A DNA stretch of 64,000 nucleotides, from the NCBI RefSeq assembly GCF_029813115.1, contig NZ_JAPZDS010000005.1:124001-188000 (forward strand). Direction: 5' to 3'. The stretch's first letter is position 1. The number at the start of each line of letters is the position of its first letter. Under the pieces are notes generated by a model. That model searched no databases, was not told the origin of the DNA, and worked only from the letters and a program-made list of their open reading frames with translations. This document shows, piece after piece, positions 1 to 9,282 of this stretch. The translations under genes and the position numbers were made by a program. Source of the stretch: Aureimonas sp. SK2. GTDB taxonomy: Bacteria; Pseudomonadota; Alphaproteobacteria; Rhizobiales; Rhizobiaceae.

Positions 1-299
1 TCGCGAATGCCGTCCTGTCCTCGATCCGCCTCCTGGCGGACGGCATGGATTCGTTCCGCGAGCATTGCGTCGACGGCATCAAGGCCAACGAGGACCGCAT
101 CAAGTCGCTGATGGAGCAGTCGCTGATGCTGGTGACGGCCCTCGCCCCGACCATCGGCTACGACAATGCCGCGACCATCGCGAAGACCGCTCACAAGAAG
201 GGCACGACCCTGCGCGAGGAGGCCCTCGCTTCCGGCCTCGTGTCGGGCGAGGACTACGACCGGATCGTCGATCCGGCGGCGATGACCCGCCCGGGCTGA
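1..299 (+). CDS. fumC: Fumarate hydratase class II, C-terminal part (5' truncated by window edge)
   Basis: The reading frame is open from base 3 to the TGA at 297-299 and gives the last 98 residues. The segment around TALAPTIGYDNAATIAKTA followed by KKGTTLREEAL is the characteristic C-terminal domain of class II fumarases, the TCA-cycle enzymes that hydrate fumarate to L-malate in the cytoplasm. The catalytic SS loop lies upstream of the window, so activity cannot be judged. The gene ends in front of a strong hairpin terminator. An aspartase of the same superfamily is the only realistic alternative, and the C-terminus fits FumC better. Confidence 0.93.
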   Translation, partial: ANAVLSSIRLLADGMDSFREHCVDGIKANEDRIKSLMEQSLMLVTALAPTIGYDNAATIAKTAHKKGTTLREEALASGLVSGEDYDRIVDPAAMTRPG

Positions 300-325
300 G
301 CGCCCGCGCCGAACGACTTCCGGAC

Positions 326-351
326 GGGGCCGCCCTTGCGCGGCCCCTTTC
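326..351. terminator. Rho-independent terminator between fumC and the BCCT gene
   Basis: Perfect 8-bp stem GGGGCCGC / GCGGCCCC with a 6-nt loop, followed on the + strand by TTTCGTTT. It lies between the convergent fumC and BCCT transporter genes. Confidence 0.8.
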
Positions 352-354
352 GTT

Positions 355-2340
355 TCAGGTCCGGGCGGCCGGCGAGGTGGTGTAGAGCTGCGTGCTCTGC
401 GCCTGCGTCAGGATCTGGTAGCGCTCGAACTGCGCCAGCACGTCGGACAGGAGATCGGCCTTGGTGAAGCCGATCACGTCGTAGCCCCGGCTGCCGTCCG
501 AGAACAGGGTGCGGGCCGACCAGACCATGCGGCGCCCTTCCGGAGAGGCGCGCGTGTCGGCAGCGGAAAAGGCCATGGCGGGCTGAGCGATCGGCTCGAT
601 CCCGTAGACGAAGTCTCGCACGCCTTCTGCGGGAACGGTCAGAATAGCCGGGCCGCCGTCCTCCTCGTCCAACCGGGCGGCGAGGCCCCGGCGCACCAGC
701 TCGTCGCGCACCTCCGACAGGGCGGGCCGTGCCGTGTGGTCGATGAAGCGCCGGACGTCGCGCTTGTTGGGCTCGTGCAGGATCGCGCCGAGCCGCGTCT
801 GCCAGTTGGCACCGCGTACCGCGATGGCCGGCTGCGCCTGCCGGTGTTCCGTCAGCCGCGCGACATCCGCCTGCATGCCGCGCAGGAGACCGAAGGCGAG
901 GAGAAGCAGGATCACCGAGAAGGGGAGCGCGGCGATGAGCGTCATGGTCTGCAGACCGACGAGCCCGCCTGCCATAAGCAGGAGCGCGGCGACGCTGCCC
1001 TGAACCACGCACCAGTAGAGGCGCTGCCAGACGGGTGTGTCGTCGTTGCCGCCGGACGCCAGCGAATCCACCACCAGCGAGCCCGAATCGGCCGAGGTGA
1101 CGAAGAAGACGCTGACCAGCGCCACGGCGAGCGCCGAGGTCACGCTGCTCAGGGGCAGGTACTCGAAGAACTGGAACAGGGCCACCGAGATGTTCTCCTG
1201 GACGTCGCGCGCCAGGGCGCCGTCGGCGATCCCAAGGTCCAGCGAGATCGCCGAATTGCCGAACACGGTCATCCAGAAGAAGGTGAAGGTGGAGGGCACG
1301 AAGAGGACGCCGAGCACGAACTCGCGCACCGTGCGCCCGCGCGAGATGCGGGCGATGAACATGCCGACGAAGGGGGACCAGGAGATCCACCAGGCCCAGT
1401 AGAACAGGGTCCAGTCGCTGATCCAGGCGCGGGGCTCGTAGGCGTAGAGCGTGAAGGTGCGCGGCAGGAGATCGTCGAGATAGGCGCCGATGTTCTGGAT
1501 GAAAGCCTTGAACAGGAAGGTGGTCGGCCCGACGGCCAGGACGAACAGCATCAGCAGGATGGCGATGGCGAGATTGCCTTCCGACAGGCGCCGGACGCCG
1601 ACGTCGAGGCCCGTGATCACCGAGACCGTCGCCGCGCCCATGACGACGGCAATGAGCAGGACCTGCACCCAGACCGCTTCCGGCACGCCCAGGAGATAGT
1701 TGAGCCCGGCGTTCATCTGGAGGACGCCGAGCCCCAACGAGGTCGCGATGCCGAACACGGTTCCGCAGATGGCGAAGACGTCCACCGCATGGCCGATCGG
1801 TCCGTCGATCCGTTCGCGAATCAAGGGATAGAAGCCGGACCGGATCGTGAGCGGCAGATTGTAGCGGTAGGAGAAGTAGGCGAGCGACAGGCCGACCACG
1901 GCATAGACCGCCCAGGCATGCACACCCCAATGGAAGAAGGTGAACTCCATGGCCTGCCGTGCGGCGAGTATCGTGCGCGGCTCCGCCTCCGGGGGAACCG
2001 AATAATGGAGGATCGGCTCCGCGACGGCATAGAACATCAGCCCGATGCCCATGCCCGCCGCGAACAGCATCGCCAGCCATGACGCGTAGGGGTAGTCCGG
2101 CTCGGCGTCGTCGGGTCCGAGCTTCAGGCGCCCGAAGCGGCTGAGCGCGAAGAAGAGGACCGCGAACAGGAGGATGCCGACCGCCAGGAGATAGAACCAG
2201 CCGAACGTGTCGAGCACGAAGGCCTGCGCCGCGCTGAAGATTCGCTCCGCGTCACGCGGAAACAGAACGCCGACGAGCACCAGGGCGGCGATGATGCCGC
2301 TGGCCGGAAAGAAGACGGGCGGGCTGATCTTGGATGTCAT
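355..2340 (-). CDS. BCCT family betaine/carnitine/choline transporter
   Basis: A 661-residue inner-membrane secondary transporter for quaternary-ammonium compounds such as choline or glycine betaine. The glycine-rich segment AAGMGIGLMFYAVAEPILHY and the tryptophan-rich signature (WAWWISWSPFVGMFIARISRG) are diagnostic of BCCT carriers, and about twelve hydrophobic segments are visible. A hydrophilic C-terminal tail of roughly 150 residues follows the last helix, as in BetT-type carriers whose tail senses osmolarity. The ATG at 2340 was chosen because it begins just before the first helix; the in-frame extension upstream is not membrane-like. The substrate and coupling ion cannot be read from sequence. 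No betAB or betI genes are adjacent. Confidence 0.92.
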   Translation of the reverse strand: MTSKISPPVFFPASGIIAALVLVGVLFPRDAERIFSAAQAFVLDTFGWFYLLAVGILLFAVLFFALSRFGRLKLGPDDAEPDYPYASWLAMLFAAGMGIGLMFYAVAEPILHYSVPPEAEPRTILAARQAMEFTFFHWGVHAWAVYAVVGLSLAYFSYRYNLPLTIRSGFYPLIRERIDGPIGHAVDVFAICGTVFGIATSLGLGVLQMNAGLNYLLGVPEAVWVQVLLIAVVMGAATVSVITGLDVGVRRLSEGNLAIAILLMLFVLAVGPTTFLFKAFIQNIGAYLDDLLPRTFTLYAYEPRAWISDWTLFYWAWWISWSPFVGMFIARISRGRTVREFVLGVLFVPSTFTFFWMTVFGNSAISLDLGIADGALARDVQENISVALFQFFEYLPLSSVTSALAVALVSVFFVTSADSGSLVVDSLASGGNDDTPVWQRLYWCVVQGSVAALLLMAGGLVGLQTMTLIAALPFSVILLLLAFGLLRGMQADVARLTEHRQAQPAIAVRGANWQTRLGAILHEPNKRDVRRFIDHTARPALSEVRDELVRRGLAARLDEEDGGPAILTVPAEGVRDFVYGIEPIAQPAMAFSAADTRASPEGRRMVWSARTLFSDGSRGYDVIGFTKADLLSDVLAQFERYQILTQAQSTQLYTTSPAART

Positions 2341-2498
2341 GCAAGCCTGGAACTGAACGCGCGAACTTGGAAAAGCCGGGCGAACGCCCCGGAAGACATC
2401 CTCACCCTTCCGTAGCCAGCTAGGGCGTGGCAGCCCCGGACCAAGCCAGCCCCCTCCCTTTGTGGCAGAAATCGGACATGATTGTCGCAAATCTTCCG

Positions 2499-2517
2499 AC
2501 CAATCGTCGCGATTGGT
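2499..2517. promoter_or_regulatory. 19-bp perfect inverted repeat, putative operator
   Basis: ACCAATCG-TCG-CGATTGGT forms perfect 8-bp arms around a 3-nt spacer, in the divergent intergenic region between the BCCT gene and doxX. It is directly upstream of a TTGACA hexamer. The size and symmetry suit a dimeric repressor or activator; the regulator is unknown. Confidence 0.55.
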
Positions 2518-2527
2518 TCGTCCGGCG

Positions 2528-2558
2528 TTGACAAACAGTCGCGTGGGGCGGGCCTATG
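2528..2558 (+). promoter_or_regulatory. Possible sigma-70 promoter for doxX
   Basis: A consensus TTGACA (2528-2533) is followed after 19 nt by CCTATG (2553-2558). The -35 is perfect; the -10 is weak and the spacing is long, so this is tentative. The doxX start lies about 70 nt downstream. Confidence 0.4.
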
Positions 2559-2629
2559 CCGGAGGGCCGGCGTCGGTCAAAAGGCTGGTCATCAGCCTTG
2601 TCCCGCCCCTCCCCGAACGGAGCCCTCTC

Positions 2630-3019
2630 ATGAACCCCGCCCTCGTAATCCTCGTCGGCCGCGCCTTCCTTTCGATCCTCTTCATCGTGTCCGGCTTCGG
2701 CAAGCTGACGGGCGCGGCCGGCTTCGCCGGCTATCTCGGCAGCCTCGGCATTCCCGGCGGCATCGCCATGGCCTATCTGGTCGGCGCGCTGGAGTTCTTC
2801 GGCGGCCTCGCCATCCTGGTCGGCTTCCAGACCCGCATCGTCGCCTATGTACTCGCCCTCTTCACGGTCGGCACGATCCTCACCGCCCACATGGGCGACG
2901 CAACGGCCGCGATGAAGAACCTGTCGATCGTCGGCGGCTTCCTGGTGCTCGGCGCGGTCGGTGCCGGTGCCTATTCGGTGGACGCCCGCAAGGGCGGCGC
3001 GACGCTCGCCCGCGCCTGA
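2630..3019 (+). CDS. DoxX family membrane protein
   Basis: A 129-residue protein with four hydrophobic segments. It begins NPALVILVGRAFLSILFIVSGFGKL, the GR.....F..SG..K.. pattern of the DoxX family, and continues with the conserved LVGALEFFGGLAILVGF segment. Family members are small inner-membrane proteins, several linked to oxidoreductases or thiol/redox stress, but no biochemical role can be assigned here. The ATG at 2630 was chosen because it starts exactly at the first helix. A strong terminator follows, so the gene is probably monocistronic. Confidence 0.85.
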   Translation: MNPALVILVGRAFLSILFIVSGFGKLTGAAGFAGYLGSLGIPGGIAMAYLVGALEFFGGLAILVGFQTRIVAYVLALFTVGTILTAHMGDATAAMKNLSIVGGFLVLGAVGAGAYSVDARKGGATLARA

Positions 3020-3042
3020 GCCGCGACGCCTTGCGAAGATCG

Positions 3043-3069
3043 ACGGCCGCCCTTCGGGGCGGCCGTTTC
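3043..3069. terminator. Terminator after doxX
   Basis: Perfect 10-bp stem ACGGCCGCCC / GGGCGGCCGT closed by a TTCG tetraloop and followed by TTTCG. It lies between the convergent doxX and hisG. Confidence 0.85.
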
Positions 3070-3132
3070 GCGTTTTGGGAGCACCTGACAAGACCTTCGG
3101 GCGGAGGACCGGCGAGGTTTTGTCGGACGCTC

Positions 3133-3822
3133 TTAGAACCGGGCGATGAGCGCTTCGAGGCGCGCGGTCCGCTCCGGGCTCGCGTCCGCCCGATGCGCCA
3201 GCGCGAGGCAGGCCTCCGACCGCAGGATCACCCCGTCCTTCAGGACGCGCAGCCGGTTGGCCTCCAGCGTGGAGCCGGTGGAGGTGATGTCGACGATGAT
3301 GTCGGCGGACCCCGCGGCCGGCGCGCCTTCGGTCGCCCCGAGGCTTTCCACGATCCGGTAGCTCTGGATGCCGTGGCTGCGGGTGAAGAAGCCCTGGGCC
3401 AGCCGCCAGTATTTCGTGGCGATGCGCAGGCGCCGTCCGTGGCGCGCGCGGAAGGAGGCGGCGACGTCGCCGAGATCCTCCATGGTCTCGACGTCGATCC
3501 AGCTGTCGGGCACAGCGACCACCACGTCGGCATGGCCGAAGCCGAGGCGCGAGACGATGCGTCCGCGCGCGTCGAAATCCGACATGGTCTCGCGCAGGAG
3601 ATCCTCGCCGGTGACGCCGAGGTCGATCGCCCCATCGCGCAGCTCGCGCGCGATCTCGGAGGCCGAGAGAAGCAGCACCTCCAGCCCGTCCGCCCCCTCG
3701 ACGCGAGTGCGGTAGGAGCGCGCGTCCTCGCTGGCATGGACGGTGATGCCCGCCTTGGCGAGCGCGCCGACGCACTGGTCCTTGAGCCGGCCCTTGGAAG
3801 GGATGGCGAGCGTCAGGGTCAT
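3133..3822 (-). CDS. hisG: ATP phosphoribosyltransferase, short-form catalytic subunit
   Basis: A 229-residue HisG, which condenses ATP with PRPP in the first step of histidine synthesis. It starts [14 protein letters not shown] and carries the PRPP-binding loop [16 protein letters not shown] near the C-terminal third. The length is that of the short form, which lacks the C-terminal regulatory ACT-like domain and therefore needs HisZ. That partner is encoded immediately upstream and overlaps it by 4 nt (ATGA), so translation is probably coupled. It is the last gene of hisS-hisZ-hisG on the minus strand. Confidence 0.96.
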   Translation of the reverse strand: MTLTLAIPSKGRLKDQCVGALAKAGITVHASEDARSYRTRVEGADGLEVLLLSASEIARELRDGAIDLGVTGEDLLRETMSDFDARGRIVSRLGFGHADVVVAVPDSWIDVETMEDLGDVAASFRARHGRRLRIATKYWRLAQGFFTRSHGIQSYRIVESLGATEGAPAAGSADIIVDITSTGSTLEANRLRVLKDGVILRSEACLALAHRADASPERTARLEALIARF

Positions 3823-4979
3823 GGCCGGCCCTCCCGTGCCGCGGCGATGCGGTCGAGATCGAGCGCGAAGCCGACCGCCGGAATCGGCCCCGGCGCGCCG
3901 AGATAGGACACGAGGCGGTCGTAGCGCCCGCCGCCGACGAGCGGCGGAGTGCCGGGCGCGGTCGCGATCTCGAAGACGAGCCCGGTATAGTAGTCGAGCG
4001 TGCGGCCGAAGGCGGCGCGGTAGCGGAAGGCGCCGAGATCGACGCCGGCCGCGACGAGCGAGGCGTTGCGCGCCCGCAGGAGGTCGAGCGCCGCGCCGAA
4101 CCCGAGGCCCGTTTCCGCCTCCATCGCCTCCAGCCGAGCGGGCGCCTCGGCGAGCGGGCAGTCCAGCGCCAGGAACGCGCGGAGGCGGTCGAGATAGGCG
4201 GTCCGCAGCCGCGTGTTGGCGAGCGCCATCTTCTCGATCAGCCGCTCGGCGATCTCTTCGGCACTGCGCCCCCGGTTGGGCGGCAGCCCTCCCTCCTCCA
4301 TCAGGCCGCGCACATGCTCGGCGAGCGCCGCCGCGTCGCCGGCCCGAAGCAGCGCGCGCACGGCCGGATCGAGCCCGAGCGGATCGCTGTCGGCCTCGCG
4401 CGACAGGGCGGCCAGCGCCGCCTCCAGAAGGTCGTCGCGCCCGAAGCAGCGCACGAGCCGGCGCTGCCAGCCGGCCGGCAGGTCGAGCGCTGTGAGAAAG
4501 GCCTCGAACAGCGCCTGGTCGCCGACCGTCACCACCAGCGGCCCTTCCAGCCCGCAGGCGCGCAAGGAGGCCAGCGCCTCGGCGAGCGCATGGGCGTCGG
4601 CGGTCGCGCGGTCCGCCTCGCCGAGATTCTCGATGCCGGCCTGGCGGAACTCGGCGGCCTCGCCCCGACGCTGGCGGAACACCGGGCCGTTATAGGCGTA
4701 GCGGCGCGGCAGGCCGGCCGCGCCCTCGATATGGGCGAGGCAGACGGGGATGGTGAAGTCGGGCCGAAGGCACAGCGTCTCGCCGCCCTCGCCGCGCGTC
4801 AGGAAGATGCGCCGGCGCAGGTCTTCGCCCGCCGTGTCGAGGTAGGGCTCGGCCCGCTGGAGAAGCGGCGTCTCGACGATCACCGCGCCGAGCTCGGAAA
4901 ACAGCGCCGCCAGCGCCGCATCGAAGGGCGCGGAGATGCCGCCCGGCCGCGCCGCCCCGGACCCCTGGAGAAGGCTCAT
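3819..4979 (-). CDS. hisZ: ATP phosphoribosyltransferase regulatory subunit
   Basis: A 386-residue paralogue of histidyl-tRNA synthetase that keeps the class II core ([24 protein letters not shown] and VGGGRYDRL segments) but lacks the anticodon-binding domain. This is the hallmark of HisZ, the regulatory partner of short HisG and the site of histidine feedback. The start at 4979 (MSLLQGSG) lies 4 nt after the hisS stop; longer in-frame extensions would run into hisS. The stop overlaps the hisG start. The organisation implies one transcript for hisS, hisZ and hisG. Confidence 0.95.
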   Translation of the reverse strand: MSLLQGSGAARPGGISAPFDAALAALFSELGAVIVETPLLQRAEPYLDTAGEDLRRRIFLTRGEGGETLCLRPDFTIPVCLAHIEGAAGLPRRYAYNGPVFRQRRGEAAEFRQAGIENLGEADRATADAHALAEALASLRACGLEGPLVVTVGDQALFEAFLTALDLPAGWQRRLVRCFGRDDLLEAALAALSREADSDPLGLDPAVRALLRAGDAAALAEHVRGLMEEGGLPPNRGRSAEEIAERLIEKMALANTRLRTAYLDRLRAFLALDCPLAEAPARLEAMEAETGLGFGAALDLLRARNASLVAAGVDLGAFRYRAAFGRTLDYYTGLVFEIATAPGTPPLVGGGRYDRLVSYLGAPGPIPAVGFALDLDRIAAAREGRP

Positions 4980-4983
4980 CGCG

Positions 4984-6486
4984 TCAGGCCGCCCCACCGG
5001 CGCGCGCGAGGATGGCCTGGACGGCCGAAACGAGATCGGCCTCGTCCACCAGTTCCTGCCCCGCCCGCATCTCGCGCCACTCGGCATTGTCTTCGACACC
5101 GGCCGAGAGTTCCTTGCCGAGCGCCAGATCCTTGACCTGGACCTTGCCGGCCGCCTTCTCGTCGCCGCCCTGGATGACGACGACGGGCGCGCCGCGCCGG
5201 TCGGCATATTGCAGCTGCTTGCCGAACTGCTTCGGGTTGCCCTGGAACACCTCTACGGGGACCACGGGCTTGCCCGGTCCGTTCAGCGCCACGCGAAGCT
5301 TGGTGGCCATCGCCTGGTAGTCGGCCATCCGGTCACGGTCCATCACGGTGACGACCACCGGACCCGCCCGCCGCTCGCCTTCGAGGCGCCCGAGGTTCTT
5401 CAAAGCGGTTTGAAGGCGCGAGACGCCGATCGAGAAGCCGGTGGCCGGCACGGGCGTCGCGAGGAAGCGCGACACCAGCCCGTCATAGCGGCCGCCGCCG
5501 CCGACCGAGCCGAACTGCACCTTCTGGCCCTTCTCGTTGACGACGTCGAAGAGCAGCTCCGCCTCGAAGACGGGGCCGGTGTAGTATTCCAGGCCGCGCA
5601 CGACGGAGGGGTCGATCTTGACCCGGTCCGCCTCGTAGCCAGCGGTGCGCGCGAAACTCTCGATGTCGGCGAGTTCATCGAGGCCGCCATCGACCCCAGC
5701 ATGGCCGCCGAACGCCTCACGAACACCCGACAGGCCGTCCGCGTCGAAGATCCTGAGGACGCGGGCGACCGTCTCTCCGTCGAGTTCGGCGCCCTTCGTG
5801 AAGTCACCCTTGCCGCCGCTCTCGTCGAGCCGCCCCGCGCCGAGCAGAAGGCGCACGCCGTCCGCGCCGAACTTGTCGAACTTGTCGAGCGCGCGCAGCA
5901 CCGTCAGGCGACGGCCCTGGTCGCCTTCGAGGCCGATGGCGTCGAGGATGCCGTCCAGCACCTTCCGGTTGTTGACCCGGATCACGTACTGCCCGCGCGG
6001 GATGCCGAGCGCCTCCATCGTGTCGGCCATCATCATGGCCATCTCGGCGTCGGCCGAGACGTTGGGCGCGCCCACGATGTCTGCGTCGAACTGCATGAAC
6101 TGGCGGAAGCGGCCGGGGCCGGGCTTCTCGTTGCGGAAGACATAGCCCGCCCGGTAGGAGCGGTAGGGCTTCGGAAGATCCTCGAAGTTCTCCGCGACGT
6201 GCCGGGCCAGCGGCGCGGTCAGGTCGTAGCGCAGCGACAGCCATTCCTCGTCGTCGTCCTGGAGCGAGAAGACGCCCTCGTTGGGGCGGTCCGAGTCGGG
6301 CAGGAACTTGCCGAGCGCGTCGGTATATTCGAAGAAGGGCGTCTCCACCGGCTCGAACCCGTAGGTCTCGTAGACGTGGCGGATGGTGGCGAGCATCCGG
6401 TCCTGCGCGTAGAGATCGCCGGCGCTGCGATCCACGAAGCCGCGCGGCTGGCGCGCCTTGACGCGGGAGGGCTTCTTCGGGGCCAT
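4984..6486 (-). CDS. hisS: Histidyl-tRNA synthetase
   Basis: A 500-residue class II aminoacyl-tRNA synthetase that charges tRNA-His. Visible are the [11 protein letters not shown] motif, motif 2 ([20 protein letters not shown]), the histidine-binding GGGGRYDGL segment and motif 3 (GFSIGVSRL), then a C-terminal anticodon-binding domain (from about residue 390, VVVTVMDRD). The length fits the longer alphaproteobacterial type. It is first in the hisS-hisZ-hisG operon. In this group it serves both protein synthesis and the operon linking it to histidine biosynthesis. Confidence 0.97.
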   Translation of the reverse strand: MAPKKPSRVKARQPRGFVDRSAGDLYAQDRMLATIRHVYETYGFEPVETPFFEYTDALGKFLPDSDRPNEGVFSLQDDDEEWLSLRYDLTAPLARHVAENFEDLPKPYRSYRAGYVFRNEKPGPGRFRQFMQFDADIVGAPNVSADAEMAMMMADTMEALGIPRGQYVIRVNNRKVLDGILDAIGLEGDQGRRLTVLRALDKFDKFGADGVRLLLGAGRLDESGGKGDFTKGAELDGETVARVLRIFDADGLSGVREAFGGHAGVDGGLDELADIESFARTAGYEADRVKIDPSVVRGLEYYTGPVFEAELLFDVVNEKGQKVQFGSVGGGGRYDGLVSRFLATPVPATGFSIGVSRLQTALKNLGRLEGERRAGPVVVTVMDRDRMADYQAMATKLRVALNGPGKPVVPVEVFQGNPKQFGKQLQYADRRGAPVVVIQGGDEKAAGKVQVKDLALGKELSAGVEDNAEWREMRAGQELVDEADLVSAVQAILARAGGAA

Positions 6487-6597
6487 GGGTCGTTCCAGAC
6501 GTGACGAGGCGGGGGCATCGACGGCCTCCCGCTTTGATATGTGCGAATTGCACGCGTCCTAGCCCATCCCCGCCCCGAGCGGCAAGGTTTCCCGGCC

Positions 6598-7245
6598 TCA
6601 AGACGGCCGCGCGAACTCCGCACGCGCCCGCTCGCACGCCTCGCGGACGCAGCAGCCCTCCAGATGGTCGTTCACGAAACCCATCGACTGCATGAAGGCA
6701 TAGGCCGTGGTCGGGCCGAAGAAGGTGAAGCCCCGGCCTTTCAGCGCCTTCGCCATGCGGACCGAGGCCGGCACCTGCGGGTTGGCGCGCATCCAGTCGA
6801 TGGTCATTCGCCCCGGCCGCTCCTCGGCCGGCGGCTCGAAGCGCCAGAGAAAGGCGGCGAGCGAAGCGCCCGTCTCGTCCCGAAGGCGCCGGGCGGCCTT
6901 GGCGTTGTTGATGGCCGACGCGATCTTGCCGCGGTGGCGGACCACGCCGGGATCGGCGAGTATGCGCTCGACATCCCCCTCCCCCATGGCGGCCACGCGC
7001 TCGATCGAGAACCCGGCGAACTGCTGCCGGAAATTCTCGCGCTTGCGCAGAATGGTGATCCAGGACAGGCCCGACTGGAAGCCTTCCAGGCAAATCTTCT
7101 CGAACAGGCGATCGTCGTCGGCGCTGGGGCGGCCCCATTCGTCGTCGTGATAGGCGACGTAGTCCGCGCCCTCGCCCGCCCAGGCGCAGCGCGCCCTGCC
7201 GTCCGCCCCCGTCCTCAGCCCGTCCGTCCTGTCGCCCGTTTCCAT
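6598..7245 (-). CDS. tag: DNA-3-methyladenine glycosylase I
   Basis: A 215-residue base-excision repair enzyme that removes 3-methyladenine from alkylated DNA. The segments RCAWAG, YHDDEWG, CLEGFQSGLSWITILRKREN, RHRGKI and FVNDHLEGC match Tag along its full length, including the Cys/His residues that bind the structural zinc. The start at 7245 was chosen for its GAGGAG ribosome binding site about 6 nt upstream; the in-frame extension to 7401 is basic and non-conserved and overlaps the region before the divergent DUF2927 gene. It is separated from hisS by 111 nt, so it is probably an independent unit. Confidence 0.95.
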   Translation of the reverse strand: METGDRTDGLRTGADGRARCAWAGEGADYVAYHDDEWGRPSADDDRLFEKICLEGFQSGLSWITILRKRENFRQQFAGFSIERVAAMGEGDVERILADPGVVRHRGKIASAINNAKAARRLRDETGASLAAFLWRFEPPAEERPGRMTIDWMRANPQVPASVRMAKALKGRGFTFFGPTTAYAFMQSMGFVNDHLEGCCVREACERARAEFARPS

Positions 7246-7364
7246 GCCGGTTCTCCTCAACGATGGGTGAAGCGGCGCTTTTGCCGTGGACTGTCGCCCC
7301 CGTCCGCTTGCGCGCCGCGCCGCCCTTTTGCCACCGTGGCGCGGCGGACGAGGGACGGCAGGCG

Positions 7365-8108
7365 ATGGTGGGTGTGAAGCGCGGCGCGTGGGCAATGGCA
7401 AGAGGTTTCCTCTGCCTCTGGGCGCTCGGCTCCCTGCTTCTCGCCGCGCCGGCCGCCGCCCAGCGCCTGCCGTCCGACGCCGCGCTGATCGCGGGCTTCG
7501 AGGCGGTCGTCTTCGGCGCGGAGATCACCGGCCCGATGAGCGATTCGACCTATCTCAAGAAGTTCGCCGGCCCCGTGCGCTATCGCATCGAGAACCGGGC
7601 CGCGATCGACCGGCGCGCGGCGGTGCGCACCTTCATGCGCCAGATCCGCCGGCAGGTCGCCGCACTGGACGTGGCGGAGGCGCGGCCTTCGGAGGAGCCG
7701 AACTTCGTGATCCACGTGGTGGACCGCGCCGACTACCAGCGCGTCGGGCGGGACGTGTATCGCAGCCCGTTCATGCGCGTGCCGGGCAATTGCGTCGTGC
7801 GCGCCAGCTACGGGCGCGCCGGCATCACGCGCTCGGACGCGATCATCGTTTCGGACGAGGGCGACGCCCTGTTCCGCCGCTGCCTGATCGAGGAGGTGCT
7901 CCAGGGCCTCGGGCCGCTCAACGACAATGCCGACGCCCCCGACAGCGTATTCAATGACACCTCGAAGCTCACGACCTTCACCCCTTACGACCGGGTGCTG
8001 ATGAACATGCTCTACGACCCGCGCCTCACGCCCGGCATGACTCAGAGCGAGGCGGCCCCCTTCCTGCCCGCCGTCCTTCGAGACGCGCGCCGGCGCGTGC
8101 GCGGCTGA
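7365..8108 (+). CDS. DUF2927 domain protein, exported
   Basis: A 247-residue protein with an N-terminal hydrophobic segment (FLCLWALGSLLLAAPAAA) typical of a Sec signal ending near an AxA-Q site. The rest matches DUF2927: FVIHVVDRADYQR, a Cys-containing core (PGNCVVRASYGRAG), the segment RRCLIEEVLQGLGPLNDN and a C-terminal FTPYDRVLMNMLYDPRL. The conserved EE.LQ.LG pattern recalls metalloprotease-like folds, but function is unknown. The ATG at 7365 was preferred because of the upstream AGGGACGG stretch; 7395 is an alternative that also keeps the signal peptide. Confidence 0.75.
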   Translation: MVGVKRGAWAMARGFLCLWALGSLLLAAPAAAQRLPSDAALIAGFEAVVFGAEITGPMSDSTYLKKFAGPVRYRIENRAAIDRRAAVRTFMRQIRRQVAALDVAEARPSEEPNFVIHVVDRADYQRVGRDVYRSPFMRVPGNCVVRASYGRAGITRSDAIIVSDEGDALFRRCLIEEVLQGLGPLNDNADAPDSVFNDTSKLTTFTPYDRVLMNMLYDPRLTPGMTQSEAAPFLPAVLRDARRRVRG

Positions 8109-8262
8109 CGCCTTTTACCGCCCGTTCACCCTGCCGCCGGGAAGGCGGGAGGCGCGGAGAATGAAGGCGCGTCGATTCATCTTTCGCTGGCGATTGCCTC
8201 CGCATCCTCGGCCGCATTGATCGCGCCGCCCTCCGCGCGCCCGTCCGAACGAGGATTTCCCG

Positions 8263-9159
8263 ATGCGCCTCCTGCATGCGCTCACCGCCGTGTCGCTGCT
8301 CGGCCTTTCGGCCCACGCGGCCGACGCGCGCGACCGCCGCCCGCTCTCCGTGCCGCCCGCGATCGCCGAATCCATCGTGCGGCAGGTCTCGCCGGGCTCG
8401 GGCGTCGTGCCGGGCTATGCCCGCCAGCGCCTCGCGGCTCCCGTCGCCCCGGGCACGGTGGTCTTCGAGGGCTCGATCCCGGTCGGCGTGATCCCCGAAG
8501 GCGGCGGTCCCGTGCAGCCCCTCGGCGCCTATCGCGACCGCAACGCACCGGGCTCCACCGTCTTCTCGCGCCCGCTCTTCGGCGGCGAGCGCCATGGGGA
8601 GGTCCGCCGCGAGCGCCGCACCGGCGCGCCGGTCTTCGCCTCCACCTTCGCCGCCCCGCGTGCCGCGACCGCGCGCCGCGCCGCTCCGCCCCAGCGCACG
8701 CTCGATCCCGTCTTCCTGCCGCAGGAGGTCGCCTATGACGGCGGCCACGCCCCCGGCACGATCGTTGTCGATACGCGGAGCCACTTCCTCTACCACGTGG
8801 AGCCCGGCGGCCGGGCGATGCGCTACGGCGTGGGCGTCGGCAAGGAAGGCTTCGGCTGGTCCGGCACGCACAGGATCACCCGCAAGGCCGAGTGGCCGGG
8901 CTGGACGCCGCCAGCCGAAATGATCGCCCGCGAGCGCGCCAAGGGCCGCATCCTGCCCGCGCACATGCCCGGCGGCGAGGAGAACCCACTCGGCGCCCGC
9001 GCGCTCTATCTCGGCTCGACGCTCTATCGCATCCACGGCACCAACCAGCCCTGGACCATCGGCCAGTCCGTCTCGTCGGGCTGCATCCGCATGCGCAACG
9101 AGGACGTGATCGACCTCTACGGCCGCGTGAAGGTCGGAACGCGCGTCGTCGTGCTCTGA
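8263..9159 (+). CDS. L,D-transpeptidase (YkuD domain), first of a tandem pair
   Basis: A 298-residue exported protein with a signal peptide (ALTAVSLLGLSAHAADA). The C-terminal half is a YkuD catalytic domain: the invariant HGTNQPWTIG is followed 11-13 residues later by SSGCIRM with the nucleophilic cysteine. Such enzymes form 3-3 peptidoglycan crosslinks or anchor outer-membrane proteins to the wall. The N-terminal 140 residues are proline/arginine-rich and not recognisable. It is followed after 123 nt by a second gene with the same catalytic domain, suggesting local duplication. Confidence 0.9.
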   Translation: MRLLHALTAVSLLGLSAHAADARDRRPLSVPPAIAESIVRQVSPGSGVVPGYARQRLAAPVAPGTVVFEGSIPVGVIPEGGGPVQPLGAYRDRNAPGSTVFSRPLFGGERHGEVRRERRTGAPVFASTFAAPRAATARRAAPPQRTLDPVFLPQEVAYDGGHAPGTIVVDTRSHFLYHVEPGGRAMRYGVGVGKEGFGWSGTHRITRKAEWPGWTPPAEMIARERAKGRILPAHMPGGEENPLGARALYLGSTLYRIHGTNQPWTIGQSVSSGCIRMRNEDVIDLYGRVKVGTRVVVL

Positions 9160-9282
9160 TTGCAACAGACGGTTGCAAAACCACCGGCGCCGACTCGGCG
9201 CGGCTGGCAAGCCGCCCTCCATACGCCTCCAATACGCCCAAGCGCCTCCATCGCCCGCCCCTCCGACCAAGGACGCCGCCCC

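Noticed and set aside
2341-2498. Riboswitch in the long gap beside the BCCT gene
   Set aside because: No recognised conserved core could be identified by eye; only the palindrome and TTGACA further right are supported.
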